From: RECM01 sp047921215
Lineage (GTDB): Bacteria > Bacteroidota > Rhodothermia > Balneolales > Cyclonatronaceae
Direction of reading: 5' to 3'
Length of the DNA: 64,000 nt
NCBI GenBank assembly: GCA_047921215.1
Contig: JBLRWO010000004.1
Coordinates: 62,001 to 126,000 of the forward strand
In this document: one piece after another, positions 16,184 to 25,805 of the stretch
How the letters are laid out: every line of letters starts with the position of its first letter
Numbering within the stretch: the first letter of the stretch is position 1
The notes under the pieces: model-generated
The model's input: the letters and a program-made list of their open reading frames with translations, nothing else
Databases searched by the model: none
What the model was told of the DNA's origin: nothing
Position numbers and translations under genes: made by a program

Positions 16184-18103
16184 ATGCCTGAAAGCAAGAA
16201 AACCAAAAATACAGCTACCGAAAGCACAGAATGGTATCACCCGTCGAAAGAGGTGATCAAAGCCGCCCATATCAAGGACTACGACAAGCTTTACAAGGAG
16301 TCGATTGAGAACCGGGAGGGGTTCTGGGCGAAGGAGGCCAAAAAACTGGAGTGGTACCGCAAGTGGGACAAGGTTCTTGATGATTCCAACAAGCCCTTTT
16401 ACAAGTGGTTCACCGGTGGCAAGACGAATATTGTGCAGAATGCCATCGACCGGCACATGAAAACCTGGCGGCGTAACAAACTGGCCATCATCTGGGAGGG
16501 GGAGCCGGGTGATGTTCGTACCATGAGTTACCACGCCCTGAACCGTGAAGTGTCAAAATTCGCCAATGTGCTTAAAAGCATGGGTGTTCGCAAAGGCGAG
16601 ATTGTAACGATCTATATGCCGCAGATCCCGGAACTGCCGATTGCCATGCTGGCCTGTGCCAAGATCGGGGCCGCCCATTCGGTGGTCTATGGCGGGTTTT
16701 CCGTCGAAGCGCTTGCAACCCGAATCGAGGATGCCAACTCCCGCGTACTGGTTACCGCCGATGGCGGATGGCGACGGGGCAAGATCACCGACCTGAAGGG
16801 TATCGCCAACCAGGCGATTGAGCGTTCTCCGACCATCGAAGTGTGTATAACGGTTAAGAGGACCGGTCAGGAGGTCTATATGGAAAACGACCGTGATTTC
16901 TGGTACCACGACCTTATGGGCCTGCCCATTGCGAGCGCCTACTGCGATACGGAAAAGACCGACAGTGAGGATATGCTCTTCATCCTCTACACATCCGGCA
17001 CTACCGGTAAACCGAAAGGGCTGGTACACACACACGGCGGGTATTCGGTCTATACGGCAACCACGCACAAATATGTGTTTGATATAAAGGATGAGGACCG
17101 TTGGTGGTGCGCAGCCGATCCGGGCTGGATTACCGGCCACTCCTACCTTGTCTATGCACCCCTGATCAACGGTTCCACGATCATGATGTATGAGGGGGCC
17201 CCGAACCATCCCTACCCGAACCGCTGGTGGAACATGATCGAGAAATACGGAATCACCATTCTGTACACCTCGCCAACGGCGATCCGCGGACTTATGCGTT
17301 TCGGTTCGCAGTGGCCAAAAAGACATAACCTGGAGACACTGCGCCTTCTCGGTTCAGTGGGCGAGCCGATCAACCCCGAGGCCTGGAAATGGTATCACGA
17401 GGTGATCGGGGGCGGACGATGCCCGATCATGGATACCTGGTGGCAGACTGAAACCGGCGGTTTCATGATTACACCGCTGCCCATTACCCCGCTGAAACCG
17501 GGCTCGGCAACAAAACCGTTCTTCGGTAACGAGGTGGGCATTGTGAAGGAAGATGGCACCGATGCAAAAGCCGGCGAGGAGGGCAAGCTGGTTATCAAGG
17601 CCCCGTGGCCGGGCATGGCCAGAACCATCATGGGCGATCCCGACCGTTTTATCGAAACCTACTGGAAGGAGTACGCCAAACAGGGATGGTACAAGGCCGG
17701 CGATTCTGCCCGGATAGATGAAGACGGGTACATCTGGGTAATCGGCCGTATCGATGATGTGATCAAGGTGAGCGGCTACAGGCTGGGTACCGCCGAGGTG
17801 GAGAGCGCCATGGTCAGCCATGCGGATGTGGCCGAAGCCGCGGCCATCGCCGTGCCTCACGAACTGAAGGGCAACGCGATCCACGCCTATGTAATCCTCC
17901 GGTCAGGAGTAACAGGAAACAAGGCCCTTGCTGAATCACTCAAGGAACATGTAAGCAAGGAACTGGGACCCATTGCCCGCCCCGAGGTGATCAATTTCAT
18001 GGAATCGCTGCCCAAAACCCGATCGGGCAAAATCATGCGCCGGGTTCTCAAAGCCCGCGCCCTCGGCGTCGACGAAGGCGACCTCTCCACCCTCGAAGAA
18101 TAA
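16184..18103 (+). CDS. acs: Acetyl-CoA synthetase (AMP-forming)
   Basis: Activates acetate to acetyl-CoA via acetyl-AMP, cytoplasmic. 639 residues from ATG 16184, chosen because GGAGG at 16171-16175 sits 8 nt upstream; the ATG at 16169 overlaps that site. The AMP-binding loop YTSGTTGKPKGLVHTHGGY is at ~residue 267; WWQTETGGFMITPLP and GWYKAGDSARIDEDGYIWVIG are conserved; PKTRSGKIMRR holds the catalytic lysine (~615) that is acetylated in the family. E. coli Acs is 652 residues. Monocistronic, flanked by repeats on both sides. Confidence 0.97.
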   Translation: MPESKKTKNTATESTEWYHPSKEVIKAAHIKDYDKLYKESIENREGFWAKEAKKLEWYRKWDKVLDDSNKPFYKWFTGGKTNIVQNAIDRHMKTWRRNKLAIIWEGEPGDVRTMSYHALNREVSKFANVLKSMGVRKGEIVTIYMPQIPELPIAMLACAKIGAAHSVVYGGFSVEALATRIEDANSRVLVTADGGWRRGKITDLKGIANQAIERSPTIEVCITVKRTGQEVYMENDRDFWYHDLMGLPIASAYCDTEKTDSEDMLFILYTSGTTGKPKGLVHTHGGYSVYTATTHKYVFDIKDEDRWWCAADPGWITGHSYLVYAPLINGSTIMMYEGAPNHPYPNRWWNMIEKYGITILYTSPTAIRGLMRFGSQWPKRHNLETLRLLGSVGEPINPEAWKWYHEVIGGGRCPIMDTWWQTETGGFMITPLPITPLKPGSATKPFFGNEVGIVKEDGTDAKAGEEGKLVIKAPWPGMARTIMGDPDRFIETYWKEYAKQGWYKAGDSARIDEDGYIWVIGRIDDVIKVSGYRLGTAEVESAMVSHADVAEAAAIAVPHELKGNAIHAYVILRSGVTGNKALAESLKEHVSKELGPIARPEVINFMESLPKTRSGKIMRRVLKARALGVDEGDLSTLEE

Positions 18104-18125
18104 CGCCCCCTCTCCCCCCACATTC

Positions 18126-18250
18126 AACCTTGAAGAGTCCGAAGCAAAGCGTGCCCATAATCAACCTTGAAGAGTCCTGAGCAAGGCCTGAGCGCAAGCC
18201 GGCGCAAAGCGCCGGATGTAGTCGAAGGGCGCAGCGAAGGACCTTCAAGA
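18126..18250. repeat. Direct repeat plus REP-like hairpin downstream of acs
   Basis: A 15-bp direct repeat AACCTTGAAGAGTCC occurs at 18126 and 18162. The second copy leads into a REP-like element with CCTGAGCGCAAGCCGG and the arms CCGGCGC/GCGCCGG, then GATGTAGTCGAAGGGCG, the reverse complement of the CTTCGACT motif found elsewhere. Confidence 0.65.
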
Positions 18251-18290
18251 GTTGAAGACGGTCGAACAACGGGATTTCACGTCATACCAT

Positions 18291-18399
18291 TATGAGCGCT
18301 CACATAGGGGATGTCTCTAAAGCGGGGCACTGAAGTGCCCCCAATGAGCCACTCTGCAAGGACCGGCGCAAAGCGCCGGACGCTTGCAGGAGGCTCATC
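18291..18399. repeat. Structured dispersed element, copy 1
   Basis: Two predicted hairpins. The first is perfect: GGGGCACT (18324-18331), GA, AGTGCCCC. The second is a three-part stem: ATGAGCC/GGCTCAT (18344-18350 with 18392-18398), CTGCAAG/CTTGCAG (18354-18360 with 18383-18389) and CCGGCGC/GCGCCGG (18363-18369 with 18373-18379). A homologous copy lies at 22044-22152. Both copies lie just beyond the 3' end of a minus-strand gene. Confidence 0.8.
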
Positions 18400-18400
18400 A

Positions 18401-20800
18401 TCAGAACAGGATTTGGAGGGTAGTACTTTCTTCTCTGCGGGGTACGGTTAAGGACGTTACACCATTGATGCTGGTAAAGGTGAGTTCCTCCTGGTTCAGG
18501 CGGATGGTGCGGGGAGTTTTTGCAGAAATGAACCGGATTTCGGAGATATCCCGGTTTTCGGCAGAAATCCCGAGGTCGAGTTCAGCCTGGCCTCCGGTCT
18601 CTCTGAAGCCGGTTACGGGCACATCGGCGTGCAGTAGACCGAATCCGTGTTGCAGGGATGGTTCGAATGCAAGCTGACGGCTGTCATTCACATGTCCGCT
18701 CAGCCGGTTGGTGCCCAGCCGGTTCCACTCCTGGAAGTCGGCGCCGATCAGAACACCGGGCTCACGCGTGTGTACGGCGAAACGTCCGCGTGATTTGGTG
18801 TCAATACTGAAACTCAGGTTCTTCCCGTCGCCGTCGAGGCCGGTCATCATTTTGGATGTGTAGGTGAGGCGTGTTTGGGAGGATGGCAATTCCTCCAGCA
18901 TCACCTCGATGGCAGTGCTGCCCTCATCCAGCTGTGGCAGTACAACCATGTGGCTGTCGAAACCGAAATGGGGTTTGCCGTTGATCATCACACTGCTGAT
19001 GTGCCGGTTCGTATTGTCGATGCGCAGCCCCATGCCGCCGGTGAACGCGGGTATATCTTCGTGCTGTACCCCCGAAAGATCGATGGTGATGCGTACGCCG
19101 CCGGGAACCGCGCTCCAGGTGTAATCCCACTGTTTCATGGCCCTGATCTTGTGGCCGAGTTCTTCAGGTTCGGGCGCGTAGATATCGAAGGTGGCAAATT
19201 TGGCCTTCATTGCATCGTACATGGCGATATTGCTGTCGTTCACGATCCGCTCCCTGGGCGACTGTGGCAGCGTTGAGATGGCATAGTCGTGCCACATCTG
19301 GTTGTAGACGATGCCCCTGCCCACCGAACTGAACAGGTGGTCGAAAATCGCCTCCTGGTAGGCCGTGATCTGCGCGGTGGTATAGCTCCAGTTCGGATCG
19401 TTGAACCACTGGTAATCGGGGGATGGAGTGTTTTCCAGAACCACGAAGTTGGGATCATCGCCGGTGTACCAGGTCATATTTCCGAAACCGACGGGCATAT
19501 CCTGCTCGAAGCCGTGGGTCATGAAGAAATGGAACCGGCGCGATACTTCGTCATAATCACTCATGCGGATGGTATTTCCGGGGTTGATCATATACTCGAC
19601 CCCCTTTACCGGGTATCCGTAATCGCCGGTGTTGTACTCAATCTCCTGAATGGATCCGTCGAGCTCCTCAACCCAGCGTTCCGGGGTCATTTCGGCGTTG
19701 ATCCGGTGAAATTTACTGTGGGTGCCGATCCGGCCGCCCAGGTCCTCAAGCATCCTGCCGAGAGGGGCAAGTTCCTGCCATCCGGATCTGGTAGCTGTGC
19801 TCGATACCCAGGCATACACGGGCACAACGCCTGTTTCTCTGGCGATCCGGGCCAGGTAGTTCATGGTTCGGATCTGCGCGTCGAGGTTGCCGCTGGCATC
19901 GGCATCGAGCCGGATGATGGAGGTGAGGCGTGCGTTCGATACCTGCGGTGCGGGTATGGGGCTGTCAATGTCGCCATAAACCAGCCATTGTATGCCCCGG
20001 ATGAGCACATTGTACAGTTCATTTTTATAGAACACCTGGGGGTCGGCATTGCGGAAGATGGACGGCACACTCGAATAGGTGGCAAAATCACTTACCAGCA
20101 TTACCCGCGTCCGGTCCAGTTCAGCCACCGACAGGTACGGGTACGCCGCTTGTTCATCGGTCAGAATGAGAAGCGGTTCACCGTTCTGCGTAAATTCAAG
20201 GATGTTGACTCCATTTACCAGGTGCTGTGTAATAAAGCTTTTTTGCTCGTATGGCCGCGTTATAAAATGCCGGTTCGATGCGGTTTTGATACGGAATTTA
20301 TTGTTCCCCCTGAACCCGTCAAACCTGACTTCAGGCAGCAGCATGGCTGTGTCAGATTCATAACCGGTGCCATTTTCATCGTAGAGGCCGAAAGGTCCGT
20401 CTATGATCAGATTCCCGCCCTGGCCGGCATATTCCCGGATCAGTCCGGTAACCCTGCCGATGTCGTTCCGGGCAATGTAGGTACACTGTGTGAGGATGAG
20501 GGCGTCGAGCCCTTCGATGGTGCCCATATCCAGTTCTTCGAGAAACAGGGTCTCATAGGGGATTCCGGCCAGGTTTACGGCCCCGGTCCAGCCGTGGGAT
20601 GACATCTGGGTAATGCTCCACCGCTGATCGAACGAGGTTTTGCTGATCACGATGCCAATCCGGGGATTGTGGTTGGTATTTTGCGCCATTGCGGCTCCGG
20701 ATTGCGCCACTGCTGCTCCGGGGAAAATCGGTGCTATAAGAAGTGTGCAGATGATGAGAAGTGAGCAGAAAGCGGGGAGGTGTTTTCTGTTGCTGAACAT
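18401..20800 (-). CDS. Exported polysaccharide-deacetylase-like protein with an N-terminal ThuA/GATase-like part
   Basis: 799 residues with a signal peptide ending around GAAVAQS. Residues ~45-270 resemble a class I glutamine amidotransferase-like flavodoxin fold (RIGIVISK; LDALILTQCTYIARNDIGRV; GGNLIIDGPFG). Residues ~290-560 resemble a NodB-type deacetylase: LTSIIRLDADASGNLDAQI could supply the metal-binding aspartates and THSKFHR matches the H-S-x-x-H motif. The last ~200 residues are beta-rich. The likely substrate is an exported N-acetylated glycan; which one is unknown. It differs from PelA in domain order and has no pel neighbours. Confidence 0.6.
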   Translation of the reverse strand: MFSNRKHLPAFCSLLIICTLLIAPIFPGAAVAQSGAAMAQNTNHNPRIGIVISKTSFDQRWSITQMSSHGWTGAVNLAGIPYETLFLEELDMGTIEGLDALILTQCTYIARNDIGRVTGLIREYAGQGGNLIIDGPFGLYDENGTGYESDTAMLLPEVRFDGFRGNNKFRIKTASNRHFITRPYEQKSFITQHLVNGVNILEFTQNGEPLLILTDEQAAYPYLSVAELDRTRVMLVSDFATYSSVPSIFRNADPQVFYKNELYNVLIRGIQWLVYGDIDSPIPAPQVSNARLTSIIRLDADASGNLDAQIRTMNYLARIARETGVVPVYAWVSSTATRSGWQELAPLGRMLEDLGGRIGTHSKFHRINAEMTPERWVEELDGSIQEIEYNTGDYGYPVKGVEYMINPGNTIRMSDYDEVSRRFHFFMTHGFEQDMPVGFGNMTWYTGDDPNFVVLENTPSPDYQWFNDPNWSYTTAQITAYQEAIFDHLFSSVGRGIVYNQMWHDYAISTLPQSPRERIVNDSNIAMYDAMKAKFATFDIYAPEPEELGHKIRAMKQWDYTWSAVPGGVRITIDLSGVQHEDIPAFTGGMGLRIDNTNRHISSVMINGKPHFGFDSHMVVLPQLDEGSTAIEVMLEELPSSQTRLTYTSKMMTGLDGDGKNLSFSIDTKSRGRFAVHTREPGVLIGADFQEWNRLGTNRLSGHVNDSRQLAFEPSLQHGFGLLHADVPVTGFRETGGQAELDLGISAENRDISEIRFISAKTPRTIRLNQEELTFTSINGVTSLTVPRREESTTLQILF

Positions 20801-20804
20801 AGGA

Positions 20805-20835
20805 TTACGGCTTGAGGTTGGAGATTAAGCCGTAA
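20805..20835 (-). promoter_or_regulatory. Perfect 9-bp inverted repeat abutting a start codon
   Basis: TTACGGCTT (20805-20813) and AAGCCGTAA (20827-20835) with a 13-nt loop end 4 nt before the start of the deacetylase-like gene at 20800. In the transcript the stem would occupy the ribosome-binding region; in DNA it could be an operator. There is no T-run, so it is not a terminator. Confidence 0.5.
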
Positions 20836-20986
20836 CAGGGGGGATAAACGTAAGGTAGTCGGATTCCGGCCAAATTGAAAAGGAAAAATGGATTGATGTG
20901 AATTTTAATGATACACCACAACGCATGCTGTACACAGCCGGCCTGCTAAATGAGTGTATCCGATGTGTGATAGGCTCGTCGCCCGG

Positions 20987-21865
20987 TTAGTTGAGTGAAT
21001 CAGCCGGGATTTTTAACCGGCCGGCCGGCGGCACGAGGCTGTCAGGGTTCCGGCCGGGATTGTTAAAGGGGTTGATACGGATATCAGACCGTACCCGGAT
21101 AGTGTCGGCGGTGGTGTCGGATGGTTCATCCGGAACAACAGGCCGGTACTCAGTTCCGGTTATTTGTTTTATCTGCTGCAGAATCCAGCTGCTTCGTTCA
21201 ATAGTATACGGGGATGGGGGTTCAACGCGCATCCTTTTCGGACTCGACAGAACCGCTGCCATCCGCGCCGATTCCACTGGCGAAAGTCCGGTCGGAGCTT
21301 TGCCGTACCAGATGGATGTGGCTTTGCCGGCACCGTACAGGCCGGGTCCGAATTCCGCAATGTTCAGGTACATCTCCATAATGCGGTCCTTGTTCCAGAA
21401 CAGTTCGATGAGCACGCTAATTCCGGCTTCCAGCCCTTTTCTAACCCACGACTGACCCGGCCAGAGATAGAGATTTTTGGCCACCTGCTGTGTTATGGTA
21501 CTTGCACCACGCTGTCTTATGCCCCGGTTGCGTTCGTCGAGTGCCGTTTCGATGGCCATCCAGTCCAGACCGGAGTGTTCATAAAAACGCTGGTCTTCTG
21601 AAGCGATGACCGCCCATTTGAGATGATCTGGCAACTCATCCGCCTTCACCCAGTATTCCCTGAGATTGTGGCGCTCCCTGTTCAGATTTTCCCAGTCTTC
21701 GCGCAGGGTGAATGAGGTGAAGGCGGGATTGACCCAGCGGAGTGCAACAACTGAACACAGCAGTAATAGCAACAATATCAAAGGAATAGCCCCTGCTCTA
21801 ATCAGCCAGATTTTTTTACTGGACCCCGGAGCCCCGTTCCTTTTTTTGTTTTTATGGACGCTCAT
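20987..21865 (-). CDS. mtgA: Monofunctional peptidoglycan glycosyltransferase (GT51)
   Basis: 292 residues. One N-terminal membrane anchor (IPLILLLLLLCSVVALRWV) places the catalytic domain in the periplasm. GT51 motifs are in order: WAVIASEDQRFYEHSGLDW with the catalytic Glu, RQRGASTITQQVAKNLYL, RIMEMYLNIAEFGPGLYGAG, and LSPVESARMAAVLSSPKRMR. It polymerises lipid II into glycan strands without a transpeptidase domain. The Pro/Asp-rich C-terminal tail of ~50 residues is longer than usual. Confidence 0.95.
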   Translation of the reverse strand: MSVHKNKKRNGAPGSSKKIWLIRAGAIPLILLLLLLCSVVALRWVNPAFTSFTLREDWENLNRERHNLREYWVKADELPDHLKWAVIASEDQRFYEHSGLDWMAIETALDERNRGIRQRGASTITQQVAKNLYLWPGQSWVRKGLEAGISVLIELFWNKDRIMEMYLNIAEFGPGLYGAGKATSIWYGKAPTGLSPVESARMAAVLSSPKRMRVEPPSPYTIERSSWILQQIKQITGTEYRPVVPDEPSDTTADTIRVRSDIRINPFNNPGRNPDSLVPPAGRLKIPADSLN

Positions 21866-22043
21866 TGCTGGATGCTGATAGTATGGCAGATGTCTGAGCA
21901 GACACCCGGTTGGATTCCCGTTATCGGGTTGAATGAGAAACGGAATTGGCAGCAGAATAAGTATCCGGCAGGATGTTGAGCGCTTGCATGTGGGATGTGA
22001 GGTGCGGTGAATGAGAAGGTAAGCAGCAGGGGGTAGAAGTGCT

Positions 22044-22180
22044 TCTATGAGCGCTTAGACAGGGGTACTGACGCCAGGGGGGTACTGACTTACCCCTGCG
22101 GGCCACTCTGCAAGGACCGGCACTGCGCGCCGGACTCTTGCAGGAGGCCCGCTTGACGCCGGACTTTTGCAGGAGGTCCG
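22044..22180. repeat. Structured dispersed element, copy 2, with a partial 3' duplication
   Basis: Aligns with 18291-18399. Hairpin 1: GGGGTA (22079-22084), CTGACT, TACCCC. Hairpin 2: GCGGGCC/GGCCCGC (22098-22104 with 22146-22152), CTGCAAG/CTTGCAG (22108-22114 with 22137-22143) and CCGGC/GCCGG (22117-22121 with 22129-22133). Both arms changed together relative to copy 1. At about 22157-22180 the right arm is partly repeated. Confidence 0.8.
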
Positions 22181-22188
22181 TTTGGTGG

Positions 22189-24705
22189 CTATTTGACGAG
22201 GAGCATTTTGCCGGTAAGGGTTGTGCCTTCGGTTCTGAGGGTGTAGAGGTAGACCCCGCTTGAGAGGCGGCTGGCATCGAAGCTGACTGTGTGATAGCCG
22301 GCCTGCATGGGGCCATTCTGCAGTTCAGCCACGCGGCGGCCGAGAAGGTCGAAGACTTCGAGGCGCACCGTACTGCTCTCGGGCAGGCCGAACCGGATGT
22401 TCGTGGTCGGGTTGAACGGATTGGGATAGTTCTGATCGAGTGTGTATTCGTCGGGCAGACCGCTCAGGGGTTCATCCACAGAGACGACCTGGGAATAGGT
22501 TGCCGTGTGGAGATTGTCGAAATAGAGAGTACCCAGAGCCGGAGATCCCGGTGTGTAGGTAAACTGGAAACTGTCGAGATACAGCGGATTGGTAAGGGTG
22601 CCATCGGCTTGTACCCAGGGTATGACCGGATCGTTCTGCATGTCCCACCTTACCAACGCCCAGCCGACCCAGTCGATGGTGTACCAGGGGCTTGCCTCAA
22701 GCCCGCCGGCACCGTCGCGAACCACGAACCGGAACCGGTTGCCGGATCCGTCACCCTTTACAAAGGTTTGCAGGTTCATGGAATTCGTGAAGGTTTTACT
22801 TCGGTTGGTTCCGAAGCCGGTGTAGATACGGATCAGGTGCGGCGGATTGCTGAGGTCCCAGCCGTAGTTCACCTCCATGGTGCTGCCACTCATTGACATC
22901 GGGTTCAGTACCGTGTTGTTTTCATCGCGGGATGTGCTTTCCGTTATGATCCCCCTGGTACTGCCGCTCTGCTGGGGTACCCACCAGCGTTCACTCAGGC
23001 CGGAAAAACTGTCGATAAGGCTGGCTGTCATCTCCAGGCTGGCGGTTGTGAAACGGATTACCACCGGTTCTGTGGTTGCATTACCGAACAGGTCTTCCAC
23101 ACCGGCATTCAGGGTAAAAATGTAGGATGTTCCGGGTTCAAGAACAGTACCGGGGAAAAAGTTGATTTCACTTATCAGGTCAGCCGTGAAGACACGAAGT
23201 TCGCCCGGAATGTCCTCACCGCCTTCACTGACAAGGCTGACGAGGCTTTTGAATCCTCTTGTTTCCCTCACCGGCTCATCGAACTGAATCCTTATTATGG
23301 GTCTGCGGCGAATACCGGTCTGATCAGATTCAGGTGAAACGGCGATTACTACCGGTGGATCAGAATCCCTCTCCGAGGTGGTAAAGACCAGCTCGTAATC
23401 TCCTCCCATTTCCCCGTCGCCGTTACCGTCGAGGGTGTGTTCATGCTGGTCTTTTGCCGTTTCAGCGATGGTGACGGTATAGGTGGTTTCAAAGTCGAGA
23501 CCTGCGGTGCTGAATTGAAGTTCTCTGTCTGAAAGCCAGGTCAGTTCTACACTGGTTGATGGTGCAATGGTGAAGGCGGCCTCAACCGACGCCCGGTTCA
23601 TAGGGCGGCTGAACGTGATGACTGCATTCTCCCGGCCGGGAAGCAAACCCGTAGACCCCTGTTCCGGTGCAGTTTCGGTAATGAACGGAGGTACATTTGA
23701 AAGCAGCTGTGCATCGGCAAAGGTGAAAAAAGCGGGATCGACCGTAATATCAATAGTGGCGGGATAGTAGCCCTGGGCTTCCACCACTACGGAGTATGAG
23801 GCGCCGGGTGTCAGGTCTTCGATGAAATAGAATCCGTTGGCAAGAAGATCCGGATCGCTGGTGTAATTGTTGAACAGCGACTCGAATGTATCGGTGGTGT
23901 AGGTTTGATCACCGATGGTGATCTGAGCTCCGTTTACCGGGCGCAATGATTCCGCATCGGTGATGTAGCCGGTGGCAATACCGACTTCCGGCCGTTCGAG
24001 ATTATGGTATTCCAGTATGGTCCAGAAAGCGGCATAGGCTTCAAGGCGTTTCCACTCGGCATTCATATTGCGCTGCTGCTGGGTGGGATTGGTATGGAAG
24101 CCGGCTTCGCTGAGCAGGGATGCCATGTTGGAGATACGATTTACCGCGAGATAGGGCCATTTGTTGTCGTGTTCGAACGGGAAGCCCTGATAAAAAGTCC
24201 GGTCAGCGTAATTACCGCGGCGCCCGATGCGCATGCCTGCAGTGAGGATATCATCCATGATGTCGCCGAAAAGCTTGCCGCCGGTAGGTGTTTTTTCAAC
24301 TGTGTTCCCGTCCTCGCGCCAGCCACCGTGAAGCATCAGGGTACTGTTGGCACCGGGAGAACCCGCGTCGCTGTGGATGGAATAGTAGAAATCGGCACCC
24401 AGCGAATTAGCCCTCTCCACTCTCTCATTAAGGCCGACCAGCTGAAGATCGTTCGTACGACTCATATATACCGTGTCGATGTCGGTCCAGTCCAGCAGCA
24501 TCTGGCGCAGGTTCAGACCAACACGAAGCACTTTTTCCGCTTCGGTATAGTTGTAGAGCCCCAGGTTTTCTTTCTGGCTGTGACCGGGATCGAGATAGAT
24601 GTTCCAGCCTTCGAGACCGATAACCTGTGCTTCAGTGGTTTGTAAACCCGCACTGGCCAGGATGAGCAGAAGTGCGGTTGTAAGTGTAAGTAGCGTTCGT
24701 TTCAT
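22189..24705 (-). CDS. Secreted N-acetylmuramoyl-L-alanine amidase with Big_5-like domains and sorting domain
   Basis: 838 residues. Signal peptide 1-26. Amidase_3 domain ~30-235: zinc ligands His42 (LDPGHS), a Glu of YTEAEKV (~55-57) and His111 (YYSIHSDAG); catalytic Glu200 in LLSEAGFHTNP. It cuts the bond between MurNAc and the stem peptide. Then a carboxypeptidase-regulatory-like repeat (~245-335), two Big_5-like Ig domains (ETAPEQGSTGLLPGR; AVSPESDQTGIRRRPIIRIQ), a beta-rich carbohydrate-binding-like region and a type A sorting domain from LDQNYPNPFNPTTNIRF to the end. Surface display or secretion is inferred from that domain. Confidence 0.93.
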   Translation of the reverse strand: MKRTLLTLTTALLLILASAGLQTTEAQVIGLEGWNIYLDPGHSQKENLGLYNYTEAEKVLRVGLNLRQMLLDWTDIDTVYMSRTNDLQLVGLNERVERANSLGADFYYSIHSDAGSPGANSTLMLHGGWREDGNTVEKTPTGGKLFGDIMDDILTAGMRIGRRGNYADRTFYQGFPFEHDNKWPYLAVNRISNMASLLSEAGFHTNPTQQQRNMNAEWKRLEAYAAFWTILEYHNLERPEVGIATGYITDAESLRPVNGAQITIGDQTYTTDTFESLFNNYTSDPDLLANGFYFIEDLTPGASYSVVVEAQGYYPATIDITVDPAFFTFADAQLLSNVPPFITETAPEQGSTGLLPGRENAVITFSRPMNRASVEAAFTIAPSTSVELTWLSDRELQFSTAGLDFETTYTVTIAETAKDQHEHTLDGNGDGEMGGDYELVFTTSERDSDPPVVIAVSPESDQTGIRRRPIIRIQFDEPVRETRGFKSLVSLVSEGGEDIPGELRVFTADLISEINFFPGTVLEPGTSYIFTLNAGVEDLFGNATTEPVVIRFTTASLEMTASLIDSFSGLSERWWVPQQSGSTRGIITESTSRDENNTVLNPMSMSGSTMEVNYGWDLSNPPHLIRIYTGFGTNRSKTFTNSMNLQTFVKGDGSGNRFRFVVRDGAGGLEASPWYTIDWVGWALVRWDMQNDPVIPWVQADGTLTNPLYLDSFQFTYTPGSPALGTLYFDNLHTATYSQVVSVDEPLSGLPDEYTLDQNYPNPFNPTTNIRFGLPESSTVRLEVFDLLGRRVAELQNGPMQAGYHTVSFDASRLSSGVYLYTLRTEGTTLTGKMLLVK

Positions 24706-24842
24706 GATCAGATCGGTGAAAATTGGTTGAAATTCGGATGGTTTCTGAAATTCGGTTGTGTATGTATGTTTCGCCTTTGTAAGTACTCATGCACACAGAT
24801 TATTAATCCGGCATAATGAGCTGTTACAGTGCTGTTTTCCTG

Positions 24843-25805
24843 TCAGTATTGCAATCGTACCTGGTAAATGGCCCCGCTCTTTACATCCCCGAAGGCAATG
24901 CGGCTGCCGTCGGCCGACCAGGTAGGATGCATGGCATGAAGCCCCGATTGTGAGGTAATATTCGTTCGTCCGCCCCCCGATGCATCAACAATGTAGATGT
25001 CGGAACCGGTGATATCATGCCCGTCGTCACTGGTAATCATGAAACTGAGGAAACGGCTGTCGGCCGACCATGCAGGGGCTTCACCACGACCGATGTCGAT
25101 CAGGTTGTTTCCGTTGATGTCAGATATGTAAAGGTTACCGCCATAGACTTTAAAGGCAAGCTTTTGTCCATCGGGCGAAACGGCAGCCCAGAGATAGACC
25201 GCCCCGGAAACCGGCCTCAGATCCTCTCCGGCAGTTCCCGGCTGGTAGATGCGGATGGAATTTTCAAGGGGTATGGCAACCGGACTATCGGGTACATTGC
25301 CGGCTATGGCATCACCGGCAACCGGTTCAATGCCGCTGGCAACAGTTCGGATTTGAGCCCCGTCACGGTAACGAACATCCGATCCGTCGGTGCTGAACAC
25401 AGGCATGGGAGGCACCCGGCGTGCATAGGGTGTGAGCTGGCGTTCCCCGCCATTGGTGATGTCAAAAAGTTTCACGCCAAATTCCCGAACGGGTCCTTCT
25501 TCACGGGTAACCCCGGTCACGATATGGTTGCCATCGGGCGACCAGCTGAAACGGTAACCGGCGCCCGGCTCCCCGGAAATCTGCGTTGCCCGGGTGCCTG
25601 CAGCATCGGCAATCCACAATCCGCGGTACTGTTGTGATGTGAAGGCAATCTTTGACCCGTCGGGTGAAAATTGCGGGTTCATAAAATAGGAATCACTGTT
25701 GGCTATGAGTATTTCCGGTGCACCTGCCGGGGTGGGCTGACCTGTGGCAATTAAGGGCAACAAACAGAATATAACCGGAAGAAAAGGCTTCAGATTAGGG
25801 GTCAT
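24843..25805 (-). CDS. Exported TolB-like beta-propeller protein
   Basis: 320 residues with a signal peptide (LPVIFCLLPLIATGQ). PD40/WD40-like repeats recur: NPQFSPDGSKIAFTSQQYRG, RFSWSPDGNHIVTG, WAAVSPDGQKLAFKVYGG, APAWSADSRFLSF and HPTWSADGSRIAFGD, about six blades. Such propellers bind proteins or glycans in the periplasm; a specific role cannot be assigned. It sits between the amidase and the GH84-type gene on the same strand, with gaps of >100 bp. Confidence 0.85.
   Translation of the reverse strand: MTPNLKPFLPVIFCLLPLIATGQPTPAGAPEILIANSDSYFMNPQFSPDGSKIAFTSQQYRGLWIADAAGTRATQISGEPGAGYRFSWSPDGNHIVTGVTREEGPVREFGVKLFDITNGGERQLTPYARRVPPMPVFSTDGSDVRYRDGAQIRTVASGIEPVAGDAIAGNVPDSPVAIPLENSIRIYQPGTAGEDLRPVSGAVYLWAAVSPDGQKLAFKVYGGNLYISDINGNNLIDIGRGEAPAWSADSRFLSFMITSDDGHDITGSDIYIVDASGGGRTNITSQSGLHAMHPTWSADGSRIAFGDVKSGAIYQVRLQY

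Noticed and set aside
19289..20602. Long plus-strand frame (437 codons)
   Set aside because: Antisense to the deacetylase-like gene, with no recognisable domain or start context.
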